Positions 1 to 6,234 of a stretch of DNA of 10,445 nucleotides are shown here, one piece after another (the stretch's first letter is position 1; every line of letters starts with the position of its first letter). A program made the position numbers and the translations under genes. This DNA is from Planctomycetota bacterium. Its GTDB lineage: Bacteria; Planctomycetota; Phycisphaerae; SM23-33. The DNA is taken from contig JAGHBS010000028.1 in the NCBI GenBank assembly GCA_021160865.1, forward strand, positions 1 to 10,445, in the 5' to 3' direction. The notes under the pieces were generated by a model. It saw only the letters and a program-made list of their open reading frames with translations. It did no database searches and was not told where the DNA came from.

Positions 1-728
1 ATGTATCTCCTGCCTAACTTTGCTGCCACCAGGCAGGTTGTCCCCGAGCCGCTGAAAGGGTCGAGTATCAAGTCGCCTTCGTTCGAGCATGCCAGGATTA
101 TCCGTTCGAGTAGTTTTTCGGGCATCTGGCAGGGATGCCAACCTACCCGTTCGTTGAACGTTCCGCAGATGCGAGGAAATGTCCATACGTCATCAGGTAC
201 TTTACCGGCAGGGTTGGCCCGCTTATCGGCGTAGGTCGTCTGTCGGGCTGACGGGATGCGAATAGCCATATCGTTGAAGGTGAAGTGCTTAGGGTCTTTG
301 ACGAAGTAAAGCAGGTGCGTGTGGCTTCGGGCGAACTTGCGCCTCGTAGCCTGGCCGAAGGTGTAATGCCAGATGACCCAGTTGCGGAGTGTCAATCCGA
401 GTTGCCTTGCAATGATACGCACCTCAGCTGCATATTCATCGCCGATAGCTATCCAGAAACTTCCCGTTGGCTTGAGGGCTTTTTCGACGCATATTTCCAT
501 CCATTGTTTCGTCCAGTTGTAATACTCGTCATATTTCTTGCGGTCATTATAGACGTCGTACCTGTAGCCGATGTTGAAAGGCGGGTCGGCGAAGATTAGA
601 TCTGCTTGCACCTGCCTGCCTCCGACAGGTAGGCAGGAAGGTTCAGGCGAATCAGCTACTGGTTCATTCAGGCTGGAGAGCACCTCGATACAATCGCCAT
701 GAATGATGCTGTTGGGTTTGATTTTCAT
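1..728 (-). CDS. Beta-class DNA N4-cytosine/N6-adenine methyltransferase (C-terminus beyond window)
   Basis: This is a SAM-dependent methyltransferase that modifies an exocyclic amino group in DNA. Reading leftward from the ATG at 728-726 gives 242 open residues to the window edge. The catalytic motif IV, ADPPFNIG, lies at residues 47-54. The SAM-binding motif I, DPFSGSGTT, lies at 223-231. Motif IV before motif I is the beta-class order of the N6_N4_Mtase family. The typical segment ending in HTHLLYFVKD lies between them. Family members usually run to about 280-300 residues, so only a short C-terminus should be missing. The start lies 5 bases after the antiporter stop, so the two genes are probably co-transcribed. 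Oddly, about 18 extra residues (near 22-41) sit between the N-terminal GDCIEVL and motif IV; part of them is encoded by a palindromic element. Target sequence is unknown. No restriction gene is visible, although one could lie beyond base 1. Confidence 0.88.
   Translation of the reverse strand, partial: MKIKPNSIIHGDCIEVLSSLNEPVADSPEPSCLPVGGRQVQADLIFADPPFNIGYRYDVYNDRKKYDEYYNWTKQWMEICVEKALKPTGSFWIAIGDEYAAEVRIIARQLGLTLRNWVIWHYTFGQATRRKFARSHTHLLYFVKDPKHFTFNDMAIRIPSARQTTYADKRANPAGKVPDDVWTFPRICGTFNERVGWHPCQMPEKLLERIILACSNEGDLILDPFSGSGTTCLVAAKLGRRY
608..637 (-). repeat. Palindromic element, copy A, inside the methyltransferase gene
   Basis: On the minus strand the element reads CCTGCCTACCTG, then seven variable bases (TCGGAGG), then CAGGCAGGTGC. 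Bases 611-637 can fold into a hairpin of about 11 pairs including one G-T, with a 5-base loop. The first 12 and last 11 bases match copy B at 860-889, which lies in the opposite orientation. Here it is read in frame as SCLPVGGRQV within a stretch that has no counterpart in typical relatives. This resembles in-frame palindromic insertions known from other bacteria such as Rickettsia, though no relationship to those is claimed. Confidence 0.75.
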
Positions 729-733
729 GACTG

Positions 734-1930
734 CTATTTTATACCCCCGAATTGCGGAGCGCAAATTGTCAATACCACAATATAGCCGATATATATCACC
801 AGTAGCGGGATACCTTGCCAGCGACGGAATTGGTACTGATTTGACCTTGCGGGAGACCCCCTGCCTACCTGCGGTAAGCAGGCAGGTGCGGTAGATGGAC
901 TTACGCCCCGGGCTGTGAAGACCCAAATCCTCAGCAGGATCAGCACCGTCAGCATGACCGGTAGGTGAAGGATATAGAAGGTGGGGGGGATTGAAAGTTC
1001 GGCAGCACAGGACGATAGGCCTACAACGAACAGGACGTTGAGAATGTCAGCTCCGATGACATTTCCTACAAGCAGGGCTTTGTGTCCTTTTACTATAGAG
1101 GCTATTGCAGTGACCAATTCGGGCAGGGACGTACCCAACGCGACTATCGTAACGGCAAGGAAGTCCTTCGGCACGCCATAGCGCATAGCAAGGTTGGAAA
1201 CCGATGGTATCAATACGTTAGCTCCGCAGGCAATCATCGTCAGACCTATTACAAGGATTATCAATGATCGCCAAACAGCGAGGTATCCTTTCCTTATTCG
1301 TGTCGGCGCGATGGTTTTCTTCTCTCGAGTAACGGTATCAACAAGTTCTTCAACGATTTCGGGTTTTTCTCTTGCCCATCGTACCGATAGATACAGGTAC
1401 ATCATCAGCAAGACAACCATTATTCCACCGATCCATCGTGGTATGGTGTTCCAGGTACCTGCGTTGTCAGGTCCGAATCGACCAATCCGACCACTTGCTA
1501 TCGCTATCGTGCTGCAAATCCCCGCCAGTAGTACCCCTGAGGCCAATTGCAGCCACCCCTGCCTGTTGAGAATTCTTTTATCGGCTGGCAAGCGTGTCAG
1601 CAGGCAGGATAAGCCGAAGATTAACCCGGTATCGCATATTATCGAGCCAACACCATTACCCAACGCTAAACCGCTTTCTCCACGAAAGGCAGCCGTTACA
1701 GAAGTGAACATCTCCGGCATGGTCGTTCCTAAGGAGACCACCGTGGCACCGATGATGACCGTACTCATCCCCAAGCCTCTTGCCAACGCCACTGCTGAAC
1801 TTACCGTCTTATCAGCCCCGATGATGAGTACGCAGATGCTCCCTGTCGTCAATAACCACAGCAGAAGCGTACTTTGATGAGCAATCCAGCTACTGAACCA
1901 TCCTGATGTTGCCGATGCAATTTCGTTCAT
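734..1930 (-). CDS. CaCA-family sodium/calcium-type antiporter
   Basis: This is an inner-membrane cation antiporter of the Ca2+:cation antiporter family (YrbG-like). It probably exchanges Ca2+ for Na+ or H+. The 398-residue protein has about ten hydrophobic segments around two alpha repeats. Alpha-1 (about 61-107) carries GTTMPEM with E73; alpha-2 (about 259-305) carries GTSLPEL with E271. These glutamates are the expected ion ligands. The cytoplasmic-loop-like charged stretch at about 183-215 separates the halves. Alpha-1 reads GNGVGSIICDTG rather than the usual GN-x-x-GSN-x-x-N, a variant that may affect ion preference. Near the C-terminus, residues about 342-368 are an extra loop before the last membrane helix; they include sequence from palindromic element B. 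The start ATG lacks a strong ribosome-binding site. The gene is 184 bases downstream of a solute-binding protein gene and 5 bases upstream of the methyltransferase. Confidence 0.9.
   Translation of the reverse strand: MNEIASATSGWFSSWIAHQSTLLLWLLTTGSICVLIIGADKTVSSAVALARGLGMSTVIIGATVVSLGTTMPEMFTSVTAAFRGESGLALGNGVGSIICDTGLIFGLSCLLTRLPADKRILNRQGWLQLASGVLLAGICSTIAIASGRIGRFGPDNAGTWNTIPRWIGGIMVVLLMMYLYLSVRWAREKPEIVEELVDTVTREKKTIAPTRIRKGYLAVWRSLIILVIGLTMIACGANVLIPSVSNLAMRYGVPKDFLAVTIVALGTSLPELVTAIASIVKGHKALLVGNVIGADILNVLFVVGLSSCAAELSIPPTFYILHLPVMLTVLILLRIWVFTARGVSPSTAPACLPQVGRGSPARSNQYQFRRWQGIPLLVIYIGYIVVLTICAPQFGGIK
860..889 (+). repeat. Palindromic element, copy B, inside the antiporter gene
   Basis: On the plus strand this copy reads CCTGCCTACCTG, then seven bases (CGGTAAG), then CAGGCAGGTGC. 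It shares the 12-base left and 11-base right ends with copy A and is the same length. The outer 7 bases at 860-866 pair with 880-886. It is antisense relative to the antiporter gene, where it is translated as APACLPQVGR within an extra loop before the final membrane segment. Copies A and B therefore use different strands relative to their host genes, yet both keep the frame open. Confidence 0.72.
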
Positions 1931-2114
1931 AATCGAACCGTCAAAGGAATAAATTATCCAGCTTACAACTACACGGGAAGGGTAACTTCATCAGTAAGGA
2001 AAAACAACCCTATTCACAGCCCCTTTGTGATAAGTACGGAAAGGAATGCCAAAAACCACTTCAGACAGATAAGGGGGTAAGTCGTAATCGTTTTGTGAAA
2101 GGGCTTATCAGTTA

Positions 2115-3434
2115 TCAGGGTCCGCCTTCTTCCCATAGCAGTTTAAGTCCCTCGTTGAATATCCTGCAGAAGTTTTCACAGGCTTGTTTGGGCGTGAGCC
2201 TTCCGGTAGAGAGATAACCTATCTGATCCCTTGCCTGGCTGAAGAATCCCCACATCCCGCGGAACTCGAAGTCCTTCAACCTGGAGTTATTCATAATATC
2301 AATCCAGTAGTAATCATGTTTCGGGTAATGTCCGGGGGCAGTAAGGCACTTGATGGTAGCTGCTTTATTGGCTGAGATGGCTCTTCCATGCTTCATGAGG
2401 ATCTCGCCGCATCTTTCACTTGTCAGAAATTTCATTAATCGCCAGCATTCTTCGGGGTGATGCGTCTGGGCCGACATAAGCCAGCCATCACCGATATACA
2501 AACTCACATTGCTTACCTTTCCGCGCGGCAATGGTGCAATATCCCAATCAAAGTGCGTTTTACCTATGAGGTCGCTATACGCGTAGCGTGTCTGCATCAT
2601 CATTGCAACGCGTTCCTCGACGAAGAATCGACCTTCAGAGACGCTTCCAACGCCCTCTATTGCGGTGAATGCCGTTGGTGCGGAGTGGTCTTTCCAGATT
2701 ATATCATAGAGCCACTGGATAGCCTCAACTGCGGCAGGTTCGGTCAGCGTGCATCGTTTTTTATCCTTGCTTATTACTTCCCCGCCATTTTGCCAGACCT
2801 GTATAGGGAAGCGGTTCTTGCTGAAGGAGATAAGCGCTCCGAAGACATCGGTTTTTCCATCACCGTCGGTATCCTGCGTGAGTAATTTAGCCGCTCGTCG
2901 AAAGTCAGCCCATGTCCACTTCTCGTTGGGGTAATCGAGGTGCTGGTCTGGATGTGCCTTGTTCCACCTGTCGAATATGTCCTTGTTGTAGATAAGTGCC
3001 ACCGGTGAGCCGCTATCAGGCAAGCCGTAGTATTTGCCCTTGTATTTCATGCTTTCAGCAGCGATGCGGAAGAACCTGTCCATCGAGAAGTCCTTATCCT
3101 TCTCAATGAACTCGTCAAGCGGGAGAATCATTTTGCGCTTTGCATAATGGGGAATTTCCTTCTCCCCCTCTGTTGCCACATCGGGTGCAACACCACCGGT
3201 GACCATGGTTAGGTATTTATCTTCCGCCCCGAATACCAATCGGATCTTGATATCAGGATTTTCTTTTTCAAAGATGGCAACCTTCTCCTTGGTCATGTCG
3301 ATGGTGCTTTTGAAAGGCCAGACAAAGAGAGCAATTTCCACCTTTCCTTTTGCTTCCATCGTGTGGCATGTTGAGAAGCAGAAAATTATCCCTGCAAAAA
3401 TCGCAGCAACAACTGACCATTTAAGGACTTTCAT
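2115..3434 (-). CDS. Family 1 extracellular solute-binding protein (sugar ABC type), copy 1
   Basis: This is probably the periplasmic or membrane-anchored binding component of a carbohydrate ABC importer. The 439-residue protein begins with a signal peptide: KVLKW, then a hydrophobic core to about residue 20. A possible lipid-attachment cysteine at 23 has the sequence FSTC, which is not a canonical lipobox. The rest matches family 1 binding proteins: FEKENPDIKIRL near 55-66, GGVAPDV at 80-86, a ligand-domain ALIYNKDIFDRW at 146-157, and EKWTWADFRRAA at 171-182. DTDGDGKTD at 188-196 is an EF-hand-like calcium loop frequent in this family. GAGGTGAG lies about 6 bases before the ATG. The gene follows its close paralogue by 81 bases and precedes the antiporter by 184. 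No MalF/MalG-like permease follows, so its transport partner is elsewhere or absent. The substrate is not predictable. Confidence 0.88.
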   Translation of the reverse strand: MKVLKWSVVAAIFAGIIFCFSTCHTMEAKGKVEIALFVWPFKSTIDMTKEKVAIFEKENPDIKIRLVFGAEDKYLTMVTGGVAPDVATEGEKEIPHYAKRKMILPLDEFIEKDKDFSMDRFFRIAAESMKYKGKYYGLPDSGSPVALIYNKDIFDRWNKAHPDQHLDYPNEKWTWADFRRAAKLLTQDTDGDGKTDVFGALISFSKNRFPIQVWQNGGEVISKDKKRCTLTEPAAVEAIQWLYDIIWKDHSAPTAFTAIEGVGSVSEGRFFVEERVAMMMQTRYAYSDLIGKTHFDWDIAPLPRGKVSNVSLYIGDGWLMSAQTHHPEECWRLMKFLTSERCGEILMKHGRAISANKAATIKCLTAPGHYPKHDYYWIDIMNNSRLKDFEFRGMWGFFSQARDQIGYLSTGRLTPKQACENFCRIFNEGLKLLWEEGGP

Positions 3435-3515
3435 AAGATACTCACCTCGAAAATCTTTGGTTTTATACAGGTTCTACGTATTGCTCTCTGGTGTATATAA
3501 ACACTAAATATGGCG

Positions 3516-4835
3516 TTATGGTCCACCTTCTTCCCAGAGCAGTTTAAGTCCCTCGTCGAATATCTTGCAAAAGTTTTCACAGGCTTGTTTGGGTGTCAAT
3601 CGTCCGGTCGATAAGTATCCTATTTGATCTCTTGCCCTGCTGAAAAATCCCCACATGCCGCGAAACTCAAAATCTTTAACTCTGGAATTGTGCATGATGT
3701 CGATCCAGTAGTAATCATGTTTGGGTAAGTGCCCGGGTGCGGTGAGGAACTTGGTGGTTGCGATTTTATTCGCCGAGATTGCCCTACCTCGTTCGAGGAG
3801 AATTTCCGCGCACCTTTCATTCGTGATGAACTTCATCAATCTCCAGCATTCTTCTGGATGATGCGTTTGGGAAGACATAAGCCAGCCGCCGCCGATATAC
3901 AAACTCACATTGCTTACCTTTCCGCGGGGTAACGGAGCGATGTCCCAGTTGAAGTGCGTCTTGCCTATAAGGTTGCTATATGCATATCGTGTTTCCATCA
4001 TCATTGCGACGCGTTCCTCGACGAAGAATCGACCTTCAGAGACGCTTCCAACACCTTCTATCGCAGTGAATGCCGTTGGTGCGGAGTGATCTTTCCAGAT
4101 TATATCATAAAGCCACTGGATAGCCTCAACTGCGGCAGGTTCGGTCAGCATGCATCGTTTCTTATCCTTGCTTATTATTTCTCCACCATTTTGCCAGACC
4201 TGTATGGGGAAGCGGTTCTTGCTGAAGGAGATGAGCGCACCGAAGACGTCGGTTTTTCCATCACCGTCGGTATCCTGCGTGAGTAATTTAGCCGCTCGTC
4301 GAAAGTCAGCCCATGTCCACTTCTCGTTGGGATAATCGAGGTGCTGGTCTGGATGTGCCTTGTTCCACCTGTCGAATATGTCCTTGTTGTAGATAAGTGC
4401 CACTGATGAGCCTTCCTCGGGCAGGCCATAGAGTTTGCCCTTGTATTTCATGCCTTCAAGGGCGATGGGGAAGAATCTGTCCAACGAGAAGTCTTTGTCT
4501 TTCTTGATGAATTCATCGAGCGGAAGGATGGCTTTGCGTTTAGCGTAGAATGGTATTTCCTTATCCCCTTCAAGCCCCACATCGGGTGCCACTCCCCCGG
4601 TGATCATCGTGAGATATTTATCTTCATAACCTAATATCAAGCGAACTTTTATATCAGGGTTTTCCTTTTCAAAAAGGGCTAATCGTTTTTTTGCAATATC
4701 CATGGTTGATTTAGCAGGCCAGGTAAACAGGCTTATTTCGACCTGCCCCTTTGATTCCATCGTATGGCAGGTTGAAAAGCAGAAGATTATCCCTGCGAAA
4801 ATTGCAGCAGCAACTGACCATTTAAGGACTTTCAT
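3516..4835 (-). CDS. Family 1 extracellular solute-binding protein (sugar ABC type), copy 2
   Basis: This is the promoter-proximal member of the tandem pair and has the same 439-residue length as its neighbour. About 54 residues differ by hand count, giving roughly 88% identity. It keeps the same signal peptide with candidate lipid-attachment C23, the GGVAPDV segment, the EKWTWADF segment and the DTDGDGKTD calcium-type loop at 188-196. Differences concentrate in residues 28-144 and 281-439, whereas 145-280 differ at only two positions (220 and 229). Substitutions such as F41A, A70Y, H96F, Y135L and D316G could change ligand preference. GAGGAT lies about 11 bases before the ATG. A promoter and two palindromes lie 36-95 bases upstream, so this gene is likely the regulated first gene of the leftward operon. 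Substrate is unknown; sugar binding is inferred from the family. Confidence 0.88.
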   Translation of the reverse strand: MKVLKWSVAAAIFAGIIFCFSTCHTMESKGQVEISLFTWPAKSTMDIAKKRLALFEKENPDIKVRLILGYEDKYLTMITGGVAPDVGLEGDKEIPFYAKRKAILPLDEFIKKDKDFSLDRFFPIALEGMKYKGKLYGLPEEGSSVALIYNKDIFDRWNKAHPDQHLDYPNEKWTWADFRRAAKLLTQDTDGDGKTDVFGALISFSKNRFPIQVWQNGGEIISKDKKRCMLTEPAAVEAIQWLYDIIWKDHSAPTAFTAIEGVGSVSEGRFFVEERVAMMMETRYAYSNLIGKTHFNWDIAPLPRGKVSNVSLYIGGGWLMSSQTHHPEECWRLMKFITNERCAEILLERGRAISANKIATTKFLTAPGHLPKHDYYWIDIMHNSRVKDFEFRGMWGFFSRARDQIGYLSTGRLTPKQACENFCKIFDEGLKLLWEEGGP

Positions 4836-4870
4836 GTCTTTGTCATCCTCGAAAAATTCTCGCTATTTTT

Positions 4871-4886
4871 ACATACAATCGTATGT
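4871..4886. promoter_or_regulatory. Palindrome in the leader of the binding-protein operon (possible operator)
   Basis: ACATAC and GTATGT form a perfect 6-base inverted repeat around the 4-base centre AATC. It lies just downstream of the predicted transcription start of the leftward operon and 4 bases from the second palindrome. This suits a repressor site, or a small leader hairpin in RNA. No regulator gene is visible in the window. Confidence 0.45.
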
Positions 4887-4890
4887 TGAT

Positions 4891-4910
4891 AGTGATAAGG
4901 GATTATCACT
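4891..4910. promoter_or_regulatory. Palindrome overlapping the -10 box (possible operator)
   Basis: AGTGATAA and TTATCACT form a perfect 8-base inverted repeat around GGGA. The right arm, read on the minus strand, contains the GATAAT -10 hexamer. A protein bound here would block RNA polymerase. This position is typical of a repressor operator controlling the solute-binding protein genes. Confidence 0.5.
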
Positions 4911-4930
4911 TCATTTCAGTTGTCTGTCAA
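4902..4930 (-). promoter_or_regulatory. Sigma70-like promoter for the leftward solute-binding protein operon
   Basis: On the minus strand the consensus -35 hexamer TTGACA (4930-4925) is followed by exactly 17 bases and the -10 hexamer GATAAT (4907-4902), a one-base departure from TATAAT. Transcription should start near 4895, giving a leader of about 60 bases before the ATG at 4835. This is the best promoter match in the window. Confidence 0.65.
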
Positions 4931-5062
4931 GTAAGGGTTGCAGCGGGACCTTCAGAAAGATGATTTGTTTCTTGTTTTCGGGGTTAGAAAATTTTACTCT
5001 TATCCAGAAGTATTGGAGAGTGATTTGAGAATGAAGGTCTTATTATAAAGGACAAACTTGCT

Positions 5063-6052
5063 ATGAGGATATTAATTACTGGAGGGGCAGGTTTTATCGG
5101 TTCGCATTTAGCAGAGGCGATGCTTCAGGCAGATTTCGATGTCCTCGTTGTGGACGATTTGTCAACTGGGAGTCTTGATAACATCCGTCATTTGTTAGGG
5201 CATGAGCGGTTCCAGTTTGTCCGTGAGTCCGTTCGTGATACTTCCACAATGACGGTTCTTGTTGAGCAATGTGATGTTATTGTGCACCTTGCCGCTGCTG
5301 TAGGGGTGCAGCTTATTGTGGATAAACCCGTTCATACCATTGAAACAAATATTCACGGTTCGGAGGTGGTCTTAAACCTGGCAAGCAAGTTTGATAAGCG
5401 GATACTCATCGCCAGTACATCAGAAGTTTATGGCAAAAAGACTGATGTCCCGTTCAGTGAAGACGATGATTCGGTCCTCGGTCCGACGCGGTTCACTCGC
5501 TGGTCGTATGCCTGCAGTAAGATGGTCGATGAGTTCCTCGCCCTTGCGTATCATGATCAATACGGCTTGGAGACGATAATCGTCAGGCTTTTCAATACTA
5601 TAGGTCCTCGGCAGACCGGTGCCTACGGCATGGTTGTTCCACGGTTCGTTCGGGCAGCATTGAGAAATGAACCATTGGTTGTATATGGTACGGGCGAGCA
5701 AAGCAGGTGCTTTGCAAACGTGGCTGACGTGACCTGGGCGATTATGAAATTGTTAGAATGTCCCGAGGCTATCGGGCAGGTTATCAACGTCGGCTCAGAT
5801 GAATCCATAACGATAAACGAACTGGCTAAGAAGATAATCGCTATGACAGGTTCATCCAGCACGATTCAGAGGATCAGTTACGAACAGGCTTATGGTCGGC
5901 CTTTTGACGATATGCTAATCCGCCAGCCCGATTTGACCAAGATTAAGCAACTTATCGGATATAAACCGAAATACACGCTTGAGCAGAGCCTTCAGCAAAT
6001 AATCGATTATGAGCGAGAGAGGATGAAGTTTGATTCCGAAGGTGATGATTGA
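5063..6052 (+). CDS. NAD-dependent nucleotide-sugar epimerase/decarboxylase (extended SDR)
   Basis: This is a cytoplasmic extended short-chain dehydrogenase/reductase acting on a nucleotide sugar. The Rossmann motif TGGAGFIGS is at residues 6-14. D31 after the second strand suits binding of NAD ribose. The catalytic set includes the STSEVYG segment at 118-124 and Y149-x3-K153 in WSYACSK. The segments SVLGPTRFTRWSYACSK and RLFNTIGPRQTGAYGMVVPRF resemble UDP-glucuronate decarboxylase and related UDP-glucose 4-epimerase-like enzymes. The exact reaction is therefore uncertain. At 329 residues the length is normal. The ATG has AAAGGA 10 bases upstream at 5047-5052. The gene is divergent from the binding-protein operon and is followed by 182 bases before the activase, so co-transcription with the activase is possible but not assured. 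A role in surface glycan precursor synthesis is an inference. Confidence 0.9.
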   Translation: MRILITGGAGFIGSHLAEAMLQADFDVLVVDDLSTGSLDNIRHLLGHERFQFVRESVRDTSTMTVLVEQCDVIVHLAAAVGVQLIVDKPVHTIETNIHGSEVVLNLASKFDKRILIASTSEVYGKKTDVPFSEDDDSVLGPTRFTRWSYACSKMVDEFLALAYHDQYGLETIIVRLFNTIGPRQTGAYGMVVPRFVRAALRNEPLVVYGTGEQSRCFANVADVTWAIMKLLECPEAIGQVINVGSDESITINELAKKIIAMTGSSSTIQRISYEQAYGRPFDDMLIRQPDLTKIKQLIGYKPKYTLEQSLQQIIDYERERMKFDSEGDD

Positions 6053-6134
6053 TCGCACCATAATGGACACACAATTTTATTTTACTATAATTGCAGTTCA
6101 TCTATTGAGAGATGCATTGTTAGCAGGTTAATTC

Positions 6135-6164
6135 TTGAAACTTTTCAAACTGATGGGGCATAAT
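6135..6164 (+). promoter_or_regulatory. Candidate promoter for the activase gene, with an inverted repeat at -35
   Basis: TTGAAA (6135-6140) and CATAAT (6159-6164), separated by 18 bases, each match the sigma70 consensus at five of six positions. The -35 hexamer is the left arm of the inverted repeat TTGAAA-CT-TTTCAA (6135-6148), which could be a regulator site. Predicted transcription would give a leader of about 60 bases. The surrounding spacer is AT-rich and I see no terminator in it. Confidence 0.4.
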
Positions 6165-6234
6165 AACGGGAAGTTTAAAGCGACACGAGTTTTAATTATG
6201 CGATTATAGTTAGATTATAAAACAGGTTTTTGTG

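Larger units (their letters stand above)
2115..4835 (-). repeat. Tandem gene duplication with a homogenised central tract
   Basis: The two 1,320-base binding-protein genes align without gaps at an offset of 1,401 bases, stop to stop and start to start. The central tract 2595-3002 against 3996-4403 differs at about 17 of 408 bases. It includes exact runs of 83 bases (2848-2930) and 71 bases (2932-3002). Both flanks differ much more, at synonymous as well as coding positions. The shared TTTTCGAGG just before each ATG shows that the duplication included the translation start region. Confidence 0.85.

Noticed and set aside
9..37. Inverted repeat CCTGCCT...AGGCAGG resembling the ends of the palindromic element
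   Set aside because: It encodes the conserved segment around motif I of the methyltransferase, with no extra residues, so it is most likely native sequence that matches by chance.
285..599. Plus-strand open frames of about 60-140 residues across 1-900, 2184-2934 and 3729-4335
   Set aside because: They are shadows of the minus-strand methyltransferase, antiporter and binding-protein genes, whose motifs are unambiguous.
1558..1608. CCTGCCTG and CAGGCAGG 8-base inverted repeat in the antiporter gene
   Set aside because: The arms are 35 bases apart and encode a segment (LTRLPADKRILNRQGW) that looks native to this antiporter family, so it is not counted as a third element.
1194..1877. 227-residue open frame on the plus strand
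   Set aside because: It is antisense to the well-supported antiporter gene and shows no domain-like composition.
2014..2030. Hairpin TCACA-loop-TGTGA in the 184-base gap 1931-2114
   Set aside because: A five-pair stem with no T-run is too weak for a terminator; no clear promoter was found in this gap either.
3490..3505. Small hairpin between the two binding-protein genes as a terminator
   Set aside because: The stem is only about four pairs and no T-run follows in the leftward direction.
4965..5000. Possible promoter TTGTTT-17-TACTCT for the epimerase gene
   Set aside because: Each hexamer matches the consensus at only about three positions; it is not better than chance in AT-rich sequence.
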